From contig CAZYXZ010000013.1 in the NCBI GenBank assembly GCA_964651395.1, positions 1 through 52,348 of the forward strand: 52,348 nucleotides of DNA, given 5' to 3'. Both the position numbers and the translations under genes were made by a program. The DNA is from CAZYXZ01 sp964651395 (lineage in GTDB: Bacteria; Actinomycetota; Actinomycetes; BP-191). Positions 45,048 to 52,348 of this stretch are shown here, in pieces (position 1 is the stretch's first letter; each line of letters opens with the position of its first letter). Under the pieces are notes generated by a model. It made no database searches. It was not told where the DNA came from and saw only the letters and a list, made by a program, of their open reading frames with translations.

Positions 45048-46492
45048 CCCCGGTCGGGCAGGTACACCGCCAGCGGGTGCTCCCGCTTCGCCAGGTCGAA
45101 CTCGGCGTGGCCGTCGAAGGTCTCGCCGTCACGAGCCAGCCGCACCGGCCCGCCGACGCAGCGCACGTGCAGCTTCTCCACGAGGCGCTGCTCGTGCACC
45201 GCGGTGCGGCCGAGCCGGCCGAGAACGGCCGCGAGCAGCACGCGGGCCCGCGCGAACCGGTGGTCGGCGTCGACGATGCGCACGTCGAGCAGGCCGTCGT
45301 CGAGGCGCTCCCGCCAGCTGGGCAGGAAGCCGGCCGGGTGGTAGCGGCAGTTGCCGACGAAGATCATCCAGATCCGCCGCCGGGTGCCGTCGAGCTCGAC
45401 CTCGACCGGCTCGCTCCGTGAGAGCACCCGCGCCATCGCCACGACGAGTGCTGGCCACTTGCCGAGTCGCTTCTCGAGCCGCTCGCGCAGGTCGACCAGG
45501 TCGGCGTACGCCCCGAAGCTGGCGGTGTTGAGGAAGGGCTCGCCGTCGATCGTGCCGACGTCCACCCCGACGAGCGACCCCTCGCGCACAGCGTCGACCG
45601 CGTCGTCCACGCTGCCCAGCCCGATGTCACGCGCGAAGTGGTTCAGCGTCCCGCCGGGCACGACGAGCAAGGGCAGGCCGGCGTCGAGCGCGATCTGTGC
45701 GGCGCAGTTCACCGACCCGTCGCCGCCCGCGACGCCGAGAGCTCGCGCTTCCTTCGTCCCCGCGCGCAGCGCGGCGACGATCTCTTCGCCCTCGGCCTCG
45801 ACGACCTTCGCGCCCGGCAGGGCCGCACGCAGCTGGTCCGCCGGGTTCGAGGACAACGCGGGGCCGGCGTCCGGGTTCACCACGACGACGACACCCGCAC
45901 CGTCCGGCGACGGCTCCGCCGTGGACCGCGTGAAGGTGACGCGCGCCGACGCCGGCTCGTGCGGCGCCACGGGCCACAGCCGCGTGCTGGCCAGACCCAC
46001 GCCGGTCCCGATCGCTGCGCCGACCACGACGTCGCCGGGGTAGTGCACACCGGTGTAGACGCGCGAGTAGGCGACCGCGGCGGCGAGCCCGTACGCCGGG
46101 ACGGCGAGCGCCGGCTCCTCCCGTGCCACGCCGGTCGCGAACGCGAACGCCGAGGCGGCGTGGCCGGACGGGAACGAGCTGCTGGTCGGCTTCCGGCGGG
46201 CGTGCCGGTGCAGTGGGACCAGCTCCTGCGGCGGCCTCGCGCGTCGCGTGAGCATCTTGGCCGGCACGTTGGTCGCCGCCGAGGTCGCGGCGATGGACAG
46301 CAGGCCGCGCAGCGCCGCGCGCCGGGAGTGCCGGCGGCCGGACAGCCAGAGCAGCAGCGCCGCACCGAGCCACAGGCGGCTGTGGTTCGCCGCGTGCGTC
46401 AGGCGCGGGAGCGTGGCGTCGAGCACCGGGCTCTCGACGCGCGCGGTCGCGGCGAAGGCGCGCTGGTCGAGCTCGTGCAGGCGGCGAGGCAT
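45044..46492 (-). CDS. PAP2 phosphatase / diacylglycerol kinase fusion
   Basis: 482 residues. The N-terminal domain (about 1-180) is a PAP2 phosphatase: KMLTRRARPP, SSFPSGHAASAFAFATG and YSRVYTGVHYPGDVVVG. The C-terminal domain (about 195-480) is a lipid kinase of the DAGK/YegS family: VVVVNPDAGPALS, GVAGGDGSVNCAAQIAL, LLVVPGGTLNHFARDIG and NTASFGAYADLVDLRERLEKRLG. The pairing of a phosphatase and a kinase on one chain suggests control of lipid-phosphate pools, for instance diacylglycerol and phosphatidic acid. Such fusions are known in actinobacteria but rarely characterised. Both ends are clear; the stop overlaps the VTT gene stop in CTAG. Confidence 0.92.
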   Translation of the reverse strand: MPRRLHELDQRAFAATARVESPVLDATLPRLTHAANHSRLWLGAALLLWLSGRRHSRRAALRGLLSIAATSAATNVPAKMLTRRARPPQELVPLHRHARRKPTSSSFPSGHAASAFAFATGVAREEPALAVPAYGLAAAVAYSRVYTGVHYPGDVVVGAAIGTGVGLASTRLWPVAPHEPASARVTFTRSTAEPSPDGAGVVVVVNPDAGPALSSNPADQLRAALPGAKVVEAEGEEIVAALRAGTKEARALGVAGGDGSVNCAAQIALDAGLPLLVVPGGTLNHFARDIGLGSVDDAVDAVREGSLVGVDVGTIDGEPFLNTASFGAYADLVDLRERLEKRLGKWPALVVAMARVLSRSEPVEVELDGTRRRIWMIFVGNCRYHPAGFLPSWRERLDDGLLDVRIVDADHRFARARVLLAAVLGRLGRTAVHEQRLVEKLHVRCVGGPVRLARDGETFDGHAEFDLAKREHPLAVYLPDRG

Positions 46493-46517
46493 GCCCAGCC
46501 CTTACCCGCTCCCGCGG

Positions 46518-47312
46518 CTACGAATAGCGCGTGATGTAGCCACGCTTGCGGAAGACGGCCAGCATCTTCGCCAGGAACACCATCGCGGCCAGGGTGAACA
46601 GCACCACGGTGACCGCGGCCAGCCCGAGCTCGCCGTAGTCCATCGTCCCGTCCGCGATCAGCGAGCGCCCCGCGATGAACGCATGCGTCGTCGGCAGCGC
46701 GAGGGACACCGGCCGCAGGATCCCCGGCAGCGCGTCCACCGGGTAGAACACGCCGGACAGCGGCATGACGCAGAACAGGATCCCCCACGCCAACGCCTCG
46801 GCGCCGGTGCCGAAGCGCAGGACCAGCCCGATGACGAAGAGGGCCACGGCCCAGCCGACCATCAGCAGCAGGGCGATCACCGGGATCAGCCCGAGACCCA
46901 GCGCCGTCACGTTGAACGCGTACGCCGTGAAGGCGAGCAGGGCCACGAGTCCCACGCCGAGGGCGAGCTTGACCAGCCCGAACAGCGCGACGCCCGCGAC
47001 GTACTCCAGCTCCGAGATCGGCGAGACCATCAGGCTGAGCAGCCCGCGGGACCAGGTCTCCTCGAGGAAGCCGGTCGCCAGGGCGATCTGCGCCTGGTAG
47101 AGCACGTGCCAGAGCACGATGCCGCACAGGATCGAGGCCAGCGCGACCTCGCCCGCGGTCGTGTCGCCGTCCCGGGTGAGGAAGACGCCCAGCGAGCCGA
47201 ACAGCACCGTGTCCACGACCGGCCAGATCGTGATGTCGTAGAGGCGGTGCGGGCTGCGCTGGAGAACGTGCGCCTGCCGCACCGCGATCGCCTTCACTCG
47301 CTGCCACCTCAT
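46518..47312 (-). CDS. ABC-2 type transporter permease
   Basis: 264 residues with six hydrophobic segments and the typical ABC-2 features: an amphipathic N-terminus (RQAHVLQRSPHRLYDITIWPVVDTVLFG), the coupling region ETWSRGLLSLMVSPISELEYVAGV and a late MPLSGVFYPVDALPGILRPVSLALPTTHAF. The ATG overlaps the ATPase stop (ATGA), so the two are translated together. It is the membrane half of an exporter; likely cargo includes drugs, lipids or polysaccharide, not identified. Confidence 0.9.
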   Translation of the reverse strand: MRWQRVKAIAVRQAHVLQRSPHRLYDITIWPVVDTVLFGSLGVFLTRDGDTTAGEVALASILCGIVLWHVLYQAQIALATGFLEETWSRGLLSLMVSPISELEYVAGVALFGLVKLALGVGLVALLAFTAYAFNVTALGLGLIPVIALLLMVGWAVALFVIGLVLRFGTGAEALAWGILFCVMPLSGVFYPVDALPGILRPVSLALPTTHAFIAGRSLIADGTMDYGELGLAAVTVVLFTLAAMVFLAKMLAVFRKRGYITRYS

Positions 47313-48046
47313 GTGGCGACCGCTCGTTCGGCTGCGAGGTGCAGGAAGACCTCTTCCAGGTCACCCTGGCCGAAGCTGGTCGCGACCTGCTCGGGGGTGC
47401 CGTCGGCGACGATCCGCCCGGCCGAGAGGAAGACGACGCGGTCGGTGAGCCGGCCGACCTCCACCATGTTGTGGCTGGTCACGAGCAGCGCCGTGCCGAG
47501 GTCGTCGCACAGGGCGGTGAGTCCCACGCGCACGCGGTGGGCCACCTCGGGGTCGAGCGACGCGGTCGGCTCGTCGAGGACGAGCAGCGCCGGCCGGTGC
47601 AGCGTCGCCTTCACGATGCCGACCAGCGTCTTCTGACCGGACGACAGCTCAGTGCCCATCGCGTTCTCCAGCTCGGCGATGCCGAACCGCTCGAGCCCGT
47701 CGCGCACCGCAGCCTTCTCGTCGCGCAGGCAGTAGAGCGCGGCGAACATGCGCAGGTACTCCCGCACGCGGAGCTTCTCGGGCAGCGGCAGGTAGCCCGC
47801 CGCGAAGCCGACCTCGTTCATCGCCGCCTGCCGCTGCTTGGGCAGCCGGTGTCCGAGAATCTCCACGCTGCCCGCGTCGGGAGTGATGACGCCGAGCATC
47901 ATCAGCAGCGTCGTCGTCTTGCCCGCGCCGTTGGGACCGAGCAACGCCACCCGCTCGCCGCGCTCGAGGCGCAGCGACACGCCGTCCACGGCACGGGCGC
48001 GGCGGTAGTCCTTGACCAGGCCCTGGGCCAGGAGAGCGGGATTCAC
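47309..48046 (-). CDS. ABC transporter ATP-binding protein
   Basis: 245 residues. Walker A is GPNGAGKTTT, the signature is LSSGQKT (a variant of LSGGQ), Walker B is LLVLDEPTASLDP and the switch His is in LVTSHNM. It belongs to the exporter-type ATPases paired with ABC-2 permeases. The start is GTG at 48046. The SSGQ signature is slightly unusual but present in such exporters. It works with the coupled permease at 46518-47312. Confidence 0.93.
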   Translation of the reverse strand: MNPALLAQGLVKDYRRARAVDGVSLRLERGERVALLGPNGAGKTTTLLMMLGVITPDAGSVEILGHRLPKQRQAAMNEVGFAAGYLPLPEKLRVREYLRMFAALYCLRDEKAAVRDGLERFGIAELENAMGTELSSGQKTLVGIVKATLHRPALLVLDEPTASLDPEVAHRVRVGLTALCDDLGTALLVTSHNMVEVGRLTDRVVFLSAGRIVADGTPEQVATSFGQGDLEEVFLHLAAERAVAT

Positions 48047-48105
48047 CCGAACACTGTGTCAGCCCGCTCTCCTGGCGACGACCAGGTTTCGCTGAGGGCG
48101 TCGGC

Positions 48106-48999
48106 CTAGAAGTAGAACCCCGAGGCGTCGAGGACCACGTGCACGGCCCCGGTGTTGTTGTAGACCCGCAGCTTGCCCCCGGACGAGAGGGGCACGATGG
48201 CGAAGTTGGCCACCGTCTGGTTCGGGTTGAAGTTGACGTTCGACGTACCCGGGTTGCCCACGCCGTCCGGGTAGAGCGTGAGGTACCCCGCCGCCGTCGG
48301 GCCGGTGGCGGTGATGTTGAGCGCGACCGCCGTCGCCCCGGCCGGGATGGCCAGGCCGCCGACGCCGGTGAACGAGATGACGAGCGTCTGCCCTGCGCCC
48401 AGCTTCGTCCCCGAGGAGTACGGCGTACCGGTGCCGGCGCGCGTGTCCGCGACCCGGATCGGCGTCAGCGAGTTGAACCCGGGACGCACCCACACGCCCG
48501 GGTTGCCCTGCAGCGAGTTGATGAACATGCGCCCGAGGCTGTCGATGACCACTTCGCCGCGGAAGTGGGTCAGGCCCGCGGCCGGCGGGCCGGTGCCCGC
48601 CTTCGGCACCAGGTACAGGGCGGCCTGGGCGCCCTGGGCCCGGACGCCGAGGCCGTCGGTGCTGGTCCCACTGACCCCGATCCCCTCGGTCGCGACGGCT
48701 GTGATCGCGGGTCCGTGGTCGGCGTCGACGAGCATGCCGCCGTTGGTGCTGCCCGTGCCCGTGTTGCGGACCGTCAGCGTGTACGACGTCGCCACCGACT
48801 TCAGCTCGGTGTTGCTGTTGGTGGCGTCGTTGCTCTGGCCGAAGAACATGTCGCCGACGACGGCCTCGGCCGGGGTGGCAGTGGCCAGCACCGCCAGGCC
48901 GGCACCCGCGGCGACGCCGCCGATCCCGGTGAGCAGCGCCCGTCGGGATACCGGCGCCTCGTCCTGAGCCTGGGTCTCGCCCTGCTTGGAATCAGACAT
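48106..48999 (-). CDS. Tat-exported protein with C-terminal beta-rich domain
   Basis: 297 residues. The N-terminus shows a twin-arginine signal: VSRRALLTGIGGVAAGAGLAVL, with cleavage near PAEA. Residues 45-165 form a variable beta-rich region. The C-terminal 120 residues (about 177-297) contain RVADTRAG, TPYSSGTKLGAGQTLVISFTGVGGLAIPAGATAVALNITATGPTAAGYLTLYPDG, NVNFNPNQTVANFAIVPL and VHVVLDASGFYF, a repeat-type domain common in secreted actinobacterial proteins, probably for polymer or wall binding. No enzyme motif is visible. The Tat signal implies folding before export. The next gene, 170 bases away on the other strand, encodes a glycosidase. Confidence 0.8.
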   Translation of the reverse strand: MSDSKQGETQAQDEAPVSRRALLTGIGGVAAGAGLAVLATATPAEAVVGDMFFGQSNDATNSNTELKSVATSYTLTVRNTGTGSTNGGMLVDADHGPAITAVATEGIGVSGTSTDGLGVRAQGAQAALYLVPKAGTGPPAAGLTHFRGEVVIDSLGRMFINSLQGNPGVWVRPGFNSLTPIRVADTRAGTGTPYSSGTKLGAGQTLVISFTGVGGLAIPAGATAVALNITATGPTAAGYLTLYPDGVGNPGTSNVNFNPNQTVANFAIVPLSSGGKLRVYNNTGAVHVVLDASGFYF

Positions 49000-49168
49000 G
49001 TACCGCCCCGTTTCGCCCGACCCCCCGATATCCCCCAGGTACCGGACTCTTCACCCCATGCCCGTCCATGGTCAAAGGGGCGGCGACGAACCGTAGCGAA
49101 TGGCCACACCTGTGTAGCGTCCGCCCGATCCGCTCCAGCCACGCGACACGGGGACCGACACTGCACGC

Positions 49169-50155
49169 ATGACCCCCACCCTCCGGCGCGTCGCCGTGCT
49201 CGCCCTCGGAGTAGGCCTGCTCACCGCGACGACGGCGGTGCCGGCGTACGCGGCCCCCCGCAGGAAGCCGGTCCCCGTCTCGCCGAACCTGGTCAAGGTC
49301 GCGGTGCCGGCAGCCGGCACGTCGTACCTGGGGGCGTTCACGCCCAGCGGGCCGTACAGCCCGGCCACCATGGACTCCTTCACCACCGCCGCCGGCCGCC
49401 GGCCCTCGGTGGTGATGTGGTTCCAGTCCTGGGGAGGCTCGGGGACGGCCTTCGACGCGAACGCGATGAACACCGTGGTCGCCAAGGGCGCGATCCCGAT
49501 GGTCACCTGGGAGCCCTGGGGCTACTCCCTCGACGCGATCGTCGCCGGGAGTGCCGACACCTACGTCACCGCGTGGGCGAAGGCGGCCCGTGCGTGGGGC
49601 AAGCCCCTGTTCCTGCGGTTCGCCCACGAGATGAACGCTCCCCACTACCCCTGGTCGGAGCAGGCCAACGGCAACGGAGCGGGTGACTACGCCCGGGCCT
49701 GGCGCCGCGTCCACGGACTCTTCGCCGCCGCCGGGGCGGCCAACGTGTCCTGGGTCTGGTGCCCCGCCCTCGACTACACCGGCCAGACACCGTTGACCGG
49801 GCTCTACCCGGGCGCGGCCTACGTCGACTGGGTGGGTGTCGACGCCTACAACGGCGGCACGGCGCTCAGCTGGGGCGGTTGGCTCACGTTCAACGAGCTC
49901 TTCGCGCCCACGCTGACCAAGCTGGACGCCCTCGCGCCGGGGAAGCCGCAGCTGATCGGTGAGGTCGCGAGCGTCGAGCAGGGCGGCAGCAAGGCCGCGT
50001 GGATCGCCGACATGTTCGCCCAGCTGGCCAACCGGCCGGCGGTGCGCTCGTTCACGTGGTTCAACGAGGCGAAGGAGGCCGACTGGCGCATCCAGTCGTC
50101 CTCCTCCGCGCAGACGGCGTTCCGCAACGGCGCTGCGGCCACGCGCTACCGCTGA
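49169..50155 (+). CDS. Secreted GH26-like glycoside hydrolase (beta-mannanase type)
   Basis: 328 residues. A Sec signal peptide (about 1-28, VAVLALGVGLLTATTAVPAYA) precedes a TIM-barrel with GH26 features: LGAFTPSGPYSPATMDSF, MVTWEPWGY, FLRFAHEMNAPHYPWS with the likely acid/base E154, VSWVWCPALDY, VGVDAYNGG and QLIGEVASVEQ with the likely nucleophile E265. GH26 enzymes cut beta-1,4-mannans or related glucans. The gene is next to a small LPxTG-like protein and a processive glycosyltransferase, so it may trim an exopolysaccharide made by them. Its stop abuts the stop of the convergent small gene with no gap. Confidence 0.9.
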   Translation: MTPTLRRVAVLALGVGLLTATTAVPAYAAPRRKPVPVSPNLVKVAVPAAGTSYLGAFTPSGPYSPATMDSFTTAAGRRPSVVMWFQSWGGSGTAFDANAMNTVVAKGAIPMVTWEPWGYSLDAIVAGSADTYVTAWAKAARAWGKPLFLRFAHEMNAPHYPWSEQANGNGAGDYARAWRRVHGLFAAAGAANVSWVWCPALDYTGQTPLTGLYPGAAYVDWVGVDAYNGGTALSWGGWLTFNELFAPTLTKLDALAPGKPQLIGEVASVEQGGSKAAWIADMFAQLANRPAVRSFTWFNEAKEADWRIQSSSSAQTAFRNGAAATRYR

Positions 50156-50371
50156 CTACCGCCGGAAGGCAGGTGCCGCCACCGCACGCTCGGCCGACGC
50201 GAGTCGGCCGACGCGCAGCAGCGTGACCCCGACGGTCACGAAAAGGGCCGCGACGAGCAGCAGCCAGACCAGCTGGAGCGGGAGCCCGGTCAGGGGCAGC
50301 GTCGTCGCGCCTGCTGTGCCGGCCATGACGAACTTCGTGCCGAGTACCGAGGTGCCTGGGGCGTTGTACAT
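50156..50371 (-). CDS. LPxTG-like membrane micropeptide
   Basis: 71 residues. The N-terminal part MYNAPGTSVLGTKFVMAGT is followed by LPLTG (26-30), then a hydrophobic segment (about 31-52) and a short Arg-containing tail. This is the form of a cell-wall sorting signal on a protein that has almost no other domain. An AAGGAG ribosome site lies six bases before the ATG. It is just upstream of the family-2 glycosyltransferase on the same strand, probably in one transcript. Small peptides of this kind next to glycosyltransferases occur in actinobacteria, but their job is unknown. Confidence 0.8.
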   Translation of the reverse strand: MYNAPGTSVLGTKFVMAGTAGATTLPLTGLPLQLVWLLLVAALFVTVGVTLLRVGRLASAERAVAAPAFRR

Positions 50372-50429
50372 GGAGTGCTCCTTCGATTGGGTCAGAAATC
50401 GATCGGTCGGGGATGAACGGCGCGAGTGA

Positions 50430-51644
50430 CTACCAGCGCACCTGGCTGGCCGGACGCCGTCCGACGGCCCGCAGTCGAGCGACGACGAGGTTCACGTCCA
50501 AGAACAACCGGTAGCAGAGCTCCGGCACGAGAGTCAGCGCGACGACGTAGTCGCCGGTGGTGCGTCGAGGCAGGTAGCGCAGGCGGTAGGCGCGCTCCCC
50601 CAGGAAGAAGACCATCAGCACCAGGCTCAGCGCGTTCACGGCGAATCGCCCGGAGAGCACCAGGTAGCCCGTGACGGCCAGGAACACGAAGTTGATCGGC
50701 AGGAAGACCAACGCGCGACGGAAGGCGCGGCGGTCGTCGCGGACGACATCGGTCTTCTCACGCCGGCGCCACTCGATGAACGTCCCCGCGTTCCACCTCA
50801 TGCGCTGGTGCCAGAGGGCACGGAACGACGGCATCATGTCGCTCCAGGCGAAGGCGCCCATCGCAGAGCCCGTGGCCCAGCCTCGCTCTTTGATCTCGAG
50901 CGAGACCGTGTAGTCCTCGACGACGCTCTCCTCGTCCCAGGGTCCGGGACGCGCCTTCGCGATCTCGCGCAAGACGTCGGCCCGGTAGATCCCGGCGACA
51001 CCCGACATGCACCAGACACGGCCGCGGGCGGCCACTTTCATGGAGTCGTAGTAGTACCACTCGAGCCGTTGCAGCTTCCAGACCAGCCACGCGACCGGAC
51101 CGCCGCCCGGGAAGTCCTGCGACCCGATGCGGGTGGTGACCGCTCCGGTGCCCGGCTGCGCGCTGATCGTGCCGAGCAGCTCACGGACGAGGTCCTCGTC
51201 GTAGACGACGTCGGCGTCCGCCTGCACGACGTAGTCCCCGCAGTCGACCGCGGAGAACGCCTGGTTGAGAGCACCGGCCTTCCGGGCGGTGTTGCCCACC
51301 GTCTCGAAGACCTCGACACCACGTCCGCGGGCGATCTCCACGGTGCGATCGGTGCAATTGTCCGCGACGACGACGAGCCGGTCCGGGCGAACGGACTGCC
51401 GCAGGACGCTGTCCAGGGTCGCCCCGATCAGGGCTTCCTCGTTGTGCGCGGGGATGAGCATGACGACACGAACAGGCCCCGGCCGATAGGTGCGCTCACG
51501 AGAGCCGGGAGTCCGATAGCGGCGCCACAGCACCGTAGGTGCCGCGACCGTGGCCCGGTGACGTGTGCGCGTGTGCGCGCCAAGGGATCGGGCCATCGTC
51601 GGGTCCGCCCTCGCGTCGGTCGTGCCGGATGCGAGGTCTCCCAC
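50430..51644 (-). CDS. Membrane family-2 glycosyltransferase (processive, cellulose/hyaluronan synthase-like)
   Basis: 404 residues from the GTG at 51644; an ATG at 51596 (MARSLGAHT) is also possible. GT-A fold motifs: VVMLIPAHNEEALIGATLDSVL, VVADNCTDRTVEIARGRG, VQADADVVYDEDLV (DxD metal site), the acid in SVVEDYTVSLEIKERG and QRMRWNAG (the QxxRW motif of processive enzymes). Two or three membrane segments lie near the C-terminus (about 310-360). It probably extends a beta-linked polysaccharide on the cytosolic side and extrudes it. It follows the primary sigma gene and precedes the LPxTG-like micropeptide on the same strand. Confidence 0.92.
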   Translation of the reverse strand: MGDLASGTTDARADPTMARSLGAHTRTRHRATVAAPTVLWRRYRTPGSRERTYRPGPVRVVMLIPAHNEEALIGATLDSVLRQSVRPDRLVVVADNCTDRTVEIARGRGVEVFETVGNTARKAGALNQAFSAVDCGDYVVQADADVVYDEDLVRELLGTISAQPGTGAVTTRIGSQDFPGGGPVAWLVWKLQRLEWYYYDSMKVAARGRVWCMSGVAGIYRADVLREIAKARPGPWDEESVVEDYTVSLEIKERGWATGSAMGAFAWSDMMPSFRALWHQRMRWNAGTFIEWRRREKTDVVRDDRRAFRRALVFLPINFVFLAVTGYLVLSGRFAVNALSLVLMVFFLGERAYRLRYLPRRTTGDYVVALTLVPELCYRLFLDVNLVVARLRAVGRRPASQVRW

Positions 51645-51754
51645 GGAGTTCTTGATGGCGCGTCGCTCTGTAGGTCTGCCCGACGAACTCCCGTCACAAG
51701 CGAGACGCCGGGGCCATAGTTACCAATGACTACCTGTGTGCGTGCCCGGCGGGC

Positions 51755-52348
<594 letters not shown>

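Noticed and set aside
48071..48086. Hairpin CCTGG/CCAGG as terminator between the Tat protein and ABC genes
   Set aside because: The stem has only five base pairs and the following T-run is three bases.

Overview
The window is a stretch of chromosome from a high-GC Gram-positive actinobacterium. The evidence is strong GC-type codon use, frequent GTG starts, ATGA/GTGA start-stop overlaps, an HrdB/SigA-type primary sigma factor, and actinobacterial families such as DUF5709-like and YtxH-like small proteins, a mycobacterial-type alpha-methylacyl-CoA racemase and luciferase-like (LLM) oxidoreductases. I cannot fix the genus. I see no insertion sequence, prophage, plasmid origin or CRISPR array. 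Genes are packed very tightly and most convergent pairs overlap.

Region 1 (1-1484): an ECF sigma factor with a partial membrane partner, divergent from a secreted protein. The two share a mirror-symmetric pair of ECF-type promoters. Region 2 (1481-19674): a lipid catabolism block. A bifunctional ribBA with a KstR-like operator pair is followed by aldehyde, alcohol and acyl-CoA dehydrogenases, a triad-less isochorismatase-like protein, a hotdog thioesterase, three SDRs (one IpdF-like, one Hsd4A/Rv3502c-like), two acyl-CoA ligases, a long and short acyl-CoA dehydrogenase pair (FadE26/FadE27-like order) and four LLM proteins. A palindrome CTGACGNNNCGTCAG, or one base off it, occurs at three promoters and marks a likely local regulon. 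The mix resembles actinobacterial degradation of sterol side chains, indane rings or other branched/alicyclic acids, but no steroid ring-opening enzymes are in the window. Region 3 (19727-24438): a membrane sensor histidine kinase without a visible response regulator, a secreted SGNH hydrolase and an alpha-methylacyl-CoA racemase-like protein.

Region 4 (24521-27559) is the most interesting. Four translationally coupled genes encode a divergent Lgt-like membrane protein, a proline-rich small membrane protein, a Cys-rich radical SAM enzyme with the layout of archaeal tetraether synthase (Tes/COG1964-like), and a second small membrane protein. I infer a membrane-lipid-modifying system. Region 5 (27541-33084): an L-rhamnose catabolic operon (kinase, isomerase, fused aldolase/dehydrogenase) with a divergent DeoR regulator. 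Region 6 (33081-39762): an M24 peptidase-like protein, a large polytopic membrane protein, an acyl-CoA ligase, an aldose-1-epimerase and a BNR-repeat secreted protein. Region 7 (39796-43609): two tRNA genes, a large imperfect hairpin, small stress-type proteins, topoisomerase IB, a zinc-ribbon protein and a secreted subtilase. Region 8 (43616-48046): two PAP2 proteins (one fused to a diacylglycerol-kinase domain), a VTT-family protein and an ABC exporter pair. Region 9 (48106-52348): a Tat-exported beta-rich protein, a GH26-like glycosidase, an LPxTG-like micropeptide, a processive family-2 glycosyltransferase and the 3' end of the primary sigma factor.

All functions come from reading the translated sequence by eye. 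No database search was run. The longest non-coding stretch between called genes is under 200 bases, so no region over 300 bases is unexplained.
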